From Paenibacillus stellifer (GTDB lineage Bacteria > Bacillota > Bacilli > Paenibacillales > Paenibacillaceae), in the NCBI RefSeq assembly GCF_000758685.1, contig NZ_CP009286.1, forward strand, positions 2,324,501-2,388,500: a stretch of DNA of 64,000 nucleotides, given 5' to 3'. The notes under the pieces were generated by a model that saw only the letters and a program-made list of their open reading frames with translations, searched no databases and was not told the DNA's origin. Below are positions 61,419 through 64,000 of the stretch, in pieces. Each line of letters begins with the position of its first letter. The first letter of the stretch is position 1. The position numbers and the translations under genes were made by a program.

Positions 61419-64000
61419 TTGAGTACAGTGGAACACAGTCAGCGGCTGGAAGGCTTGAGCGAAAAAATCTTTTTGGACCGATATGCCTGGAAAGATGCCG
61501 ACACGAATAACGCCAAAGTGGGAGATGTGGTTCTCGTTCTGACGAAGGACGACCCCAAATTCCCGACCAAGGAAGTCGGCGAGATCGTCGAGCGCGAGGG
61601 CCGGATCGTGACGGTGAAGACCCGCCGCGGCGAGCTCGTGAAGTCCGATGTGGAGAAGCTGACGCTTAATATTGAGAAGACCCCTGAAGAAATGTGGGAC
61701 CGTCTCGCCGGAGCGATGGCTTCGGTTGAGAAGTCGCCGGAGCTGCAGCGCCAATGGCAGGACAAATTCCGCAGCATTCTGGATGACTGGAAGCTGGTTC
61801 CGGGCGGCCGGATTGCGGCAGGCGCGGGTGCCAGCGATGAGCTTACGCTGTTCAACTGCTATGTCATTCCTTCGCCGAAGGACAGCCGCGGCGGCATCAT
61901 GGAGACGCTGTCCGAAATGACCGAGATTATGGCCCGCGGCGGCGGCGTCGGTATCAATCTGTCGTCCCTTCGTCCGCGCAGAGCGGTCGTTAAGGGCGTG
62001 AACGGTTCCTCCAGCGGCGCCGTGTCCTGGGGCGGCCTGTTCAGCTACACGACCGGTCTGATCGAGCAGGGCGGAAGCCGCCGGGGCGCGCTCATGCTCA
62101 TGATCAACGACTGGCATCCGGACGTGCTCGACTTCATCACCGTCAAGCAGACGATGGGCCAGGTGACGAACGCCAATCTGTCGGTATGCGTGAGCAACAG
62201 CTTCATGAAAGCCGTCAAGGAAGACCTCGACTGGGAGCTTGTGTTCCCGGATACGACCTATCCTGACTACAATGAAGTATGGGACGGCGATCTCGACAAG
62301 TGGAAAGAGGCCGGCCGCAAGGTGAACCATTATCGCACGGTCAAAGCCCGCGAAATCTGGCATACGATCATCGAATCCGCATGGAAATCGGCGGAGCCGG
62401 GCGTCGTCTTCATGGAATACTATAACCAGATGTCCAACAGCTGGTACTTCAACCCAATTATCTGCACGAATCCTTGCGGCGAGCAGGGGCTGCCTGGCTG
62501 GGGCGTCTGCAACCTGTCGGCCATCAACCTTTCCAAGTTCTATGACGCGGAGAACCATGATGTCGCCTGGGACGATCTGGGCACGACAACCCGCTATTCG
62601 GTGCGCTTCCTCGATAATGTTATCGACAAGACACCGTACCATTTCCCGGAGAACGAAGCTAACCAGAAGAAGGAACGCCGCGTTGGTCTCGGAACGATGG
62701 GTCTCGCCGAGCTGATGATCAAGCTGAACATCCGCTACGGCAGCCCGGAATCGCTGGAATTCCTGGACAAGTTGTACGGCTTCATGGCCCGTGAGGCGTA
62801 TTTGGCTTCCGCCGGAATTGCGGCCGAGAAGGGTTCCTTCGAAGCGTTCGACACTGAGAAATATTTGCTGAGCGGCTTCATGAAAAATATCACTGAGGTA
62901 TATCCGGAAGTTGGCGAAGCCATCACGAAGAACGGCATGCGCAACGTTACTGTTATTACCCAGGCTCCGACAGGCAGCACAGGTACAATGGTCGGCACTT
63001 CGACCGGTATTGAGCCGTACTTTGCGTTTAAATATTTCCGCCAGAGCCGTCTCGGCTTCGACGAGCAGTTCGTGCCGATCGCCCAGGAATATCTGGAAGC
63101 CCATCCGGGCGAAGAGCTGCCGGATTATTTCGTAACCTCGATGGATCTGTCCGCGAAGGATCATATCCGTGTGCAGGCGGCGATTCAGCGCTGGGTGGAC
63201 AGCTCGATCTCCAAGACGGCCAACTGCCCGAACGACTTCACGATTGAAGAGACAAAAGAGCTGTATGAGCTCGCATTCGACCTCGGCTGCAAAGGCGTCA
63301 CGATCTACCGCGACGGCAGCCGTGACACGCAGGTTCTGCAGACCGAGAAGAAGGAAGATAAGAAGGACGCTCCGCTGAAGGAAAGTGCTGAACCGTCTGA
63401 TCAGGCTGAAGAGGCAGCTGCACCTCAAGCGGCCGCACCGGCTCCAGCCACAGCACTGGCTGCACCTGCCACACCTGTCGTACAGCCGTCCGGCAGCGTC
63501 GTCGACAAGCAGTACAAGAAGCGCCCGCAGGTTCTGCGCGGCGCTACCTATAAGATCAACACGCCGTTTGGCATGGCGTACATCACGATCAACGACCTGG
63601 ACGGCACGCCGGCTGAAATCTTCCTGAATGTCGGCAAAGCCGGCTCGGACGTGTTCGCCATGGCGGAAGCGCTCGGCCGCGTCTGCTCGCTGTTCCTCCG
63701 GTACGGGGACCACGGCGAGAAGGTGGAGCTGCTGATCAAGCATCTCAAGGGCATCGGCGGCTCCGGCGCCATCGGCTTCGGCGCGAACCGCGTCGAGTCC
63801 ATCGCCGATGCGGTGGCGAAGGCGCTTGAGACCCATGTGCAGAACAATGCACATGAGGAGCATGTATCCGCTCCGATCGCGGCCACGCTCGCGGTCGAAG
63901 ATTTCGAGAGCGCGCTGAACGCGGAGCTTCAGGCCAGCGGCGCTTCGGCAGCAACAGCAGCGGCTGACCATGGCCACGGAGGCCATGTGCACAGCCACTC
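61419..64000 (+). CDS. nrdJ: Adenosylcobalamin-dependent ribonucleotide reductase (partial)
   Basis: TTG 61419 lies about nine bases after CAGGAGG and the frame stays open to the window end (860 codons), so the C-terminus is missing. Reduces ribonucleotides with a B12-generated radical. Motifs: VPGGRIAAGAG, FNCYVIPSP (redox Cys), GGGVGINLSSLRP, CTNPCGEQGLPGWGVCNLS (radical Cys in NPCGE and second redox Cys), APTGSTGTMVGTSTGIEPYF and KTANCPNDFT. A Pro/Ala/Glu-rich linker (about 650-690) leads to a TSCPD domain (INTPFGMAYITIND). The class II signature is the lack of a separate radical subunit and the long C-terminus. Control by NrdR is likely from the box upstream. Confidence 0.93.
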   Translation, partial: MSTVEHSQRLEGLSEKIFLDRYAWKDADTNNAKVGDVVLVLTKDDPKFPTKEVGEIVEREGRIVTVKTRRGELVKSDVEKLTLNIEKTPEEMWDRLAGAMASVEKSPELQRQWQDKFRSILDDWKLVPGGRIAAGAGASDELTLFNCYVIPSPKDSRGGIMETLSEMTEIMARGGGVGINLSSLRPRRAVVKGVNGSSSGAVSWGGLFSYTTGLIEQGGSRRGALMLMINDWHPDVLDFITVKQTMGQVTNANLSVCVSNSFMKAVKEDLDWELVFPDTTYPDYNEVWDGDLDKWKEAGRKVNHYRTVKAREIWHTIIESAWKSAEPGVVFMEYYNQMSNSWYFNPIICTNPCGEQGLPGWGVCNLSAINLSKFYDAENHDVAWDDLGTTTRYSVRFLDNVIDKTPYHFPENEANQKKERRVGLGTMGLAELMIKLNIRYGSPESLEFLDKLYGFMAREAYLASAGIAAEKGSFEAFDTEKYLLSGFMKNITEVYPEVGEAITKNGMRNVTVITQAPTGSTGTMVGTSTGIEPYFAFKYFRQSRLGFDEQFVPIAQEYLEAHPGEELPDYFVTSMDLSAKDHIRVQAAIQRWVDSSISKTANCPNDFTIEETKELYELAFDLGCKGVTIYRDGSRDTQVLQTEKKEDKKDAPLKESAEPSDQAEEAAAPQAAAPAPATALAAPATPVVQPSGSVVDKQYKKRPQVLRGATYKINTPFGMAYITINDLDGTPAEIFLNVGKAGSDVFAMAEALGRVCSLFLRYGDHGEKVELLIKHLKGIGGSGAIGFGANRVESIADAVAKALETHVQNNAHEEHVSAPIAATLAVEDFESALNAELQASGASAATAAADHGHGGHVHSH

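Noticed and set aside
61305..63998. An 897-residue open frame on the minus strand across nrdJ
   Set aside because: It is antisense to a full set of ribonucleotide reductase motifs, has no ribosome binding site and no recognisable domain; it arises from GC-rich codon bias in nrdJ.

Overview
The window looks like chromosomal DNA from a Gram-positive, low-to-mid GC endospore former close to Paenibacillus. The pointers are strong GGAGG-type ribosome binding sites with many GTG/TTG starts, a YjcZ-type sporulation peptide, a CwlD-like spore amidase, YqzE, a YqhG/YqhH pair, an S-layer-homology protein, a GlnR/TnrA-type operator, and a B12-dependent ribonucleotide reductase with a NrdR box. This assignment is an inference; there is no rRNA in the window.

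Region 1 (1-22 kb) is mostly core. It holds an ATP-type phosphofructokinase, a MATE exporter, a secreted glycoside-hydrolase-like protein, a YitT protein, a CshA-like DEAD-box helicase with a long leader, a YesL-like protein, a 6S RNA gene, thiol peroxidase, a rhomboid protease and a GltC-like LysR regulator. It continues with a zinc metallopeptidase, a MerR regulator with a broken 5' end, an ammonium transporter with a GlnR/TnrA box (in a probable operon with a DUF294 nucleotidyltransferase and a DnaQ-like exonuclease), an M67 peptidase, a ResA-like thioredoxin, citramalate synthase, a DJ-1/PfpI protein and DNA polymerase IV.

Region 2 (22-42.6 kb) holds ferredoxin, an L,D-transpeptidase, PyrD, a RelQ-type alarmone synthetase with a DUF309 protein, two RsmF-like rRNA methyltransferases flanking an RsuA-like pseudouridine synthase and a HAD phosphatase, a GT4 glycosyltransferase, a YkvI-like membrane protein, xanthine phosphoribosyltransferase, HisC, several small unknown proteins, a 1087-residue S-layer-anchored protein and tRNA-Leu(CAG).

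Region 3 (42.6-54.6 kb), directly after the tRNA, is accessory. It contains an Old-Yellow-Enzyme gene with one in-frame stop codon and its divergent HxlR regulator, an orphan PaaX-type regulator, and a compact biosynthetic cluster. The cluster encodes a double left-handed-beta-helix acyltransferase, a GT1-like glycosyltransferase, an unusual 747-residue fusion of two alpha/alpha barrels, a chorismate-lyase-like enzyme, dTDP-glucose 4,6-dehydratase and an MFS exporter. An IS1182-family element (1688 bp, 7-bp target duplication) interrupts the acyltransferase exactly in frame. The set suggests a glycosylated, acylated 4-hydroxybenzoate-type metabolite; this is the best candidate for an undescribed system here.

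Region 4 (54.7-64 kb) returns to core or spore-type genes: a polysaccharide-deacetylase-like protein, CwlD-like amidase, YqzE, an unknown secreted protein, YqhG and YqhH-like SNF2 helicase, and the start of nrdJ, which runs off the window. Three genes in the window are visibly damaged (MerR frameshift, OYE nonsense codon, IS-split acyltransferase).
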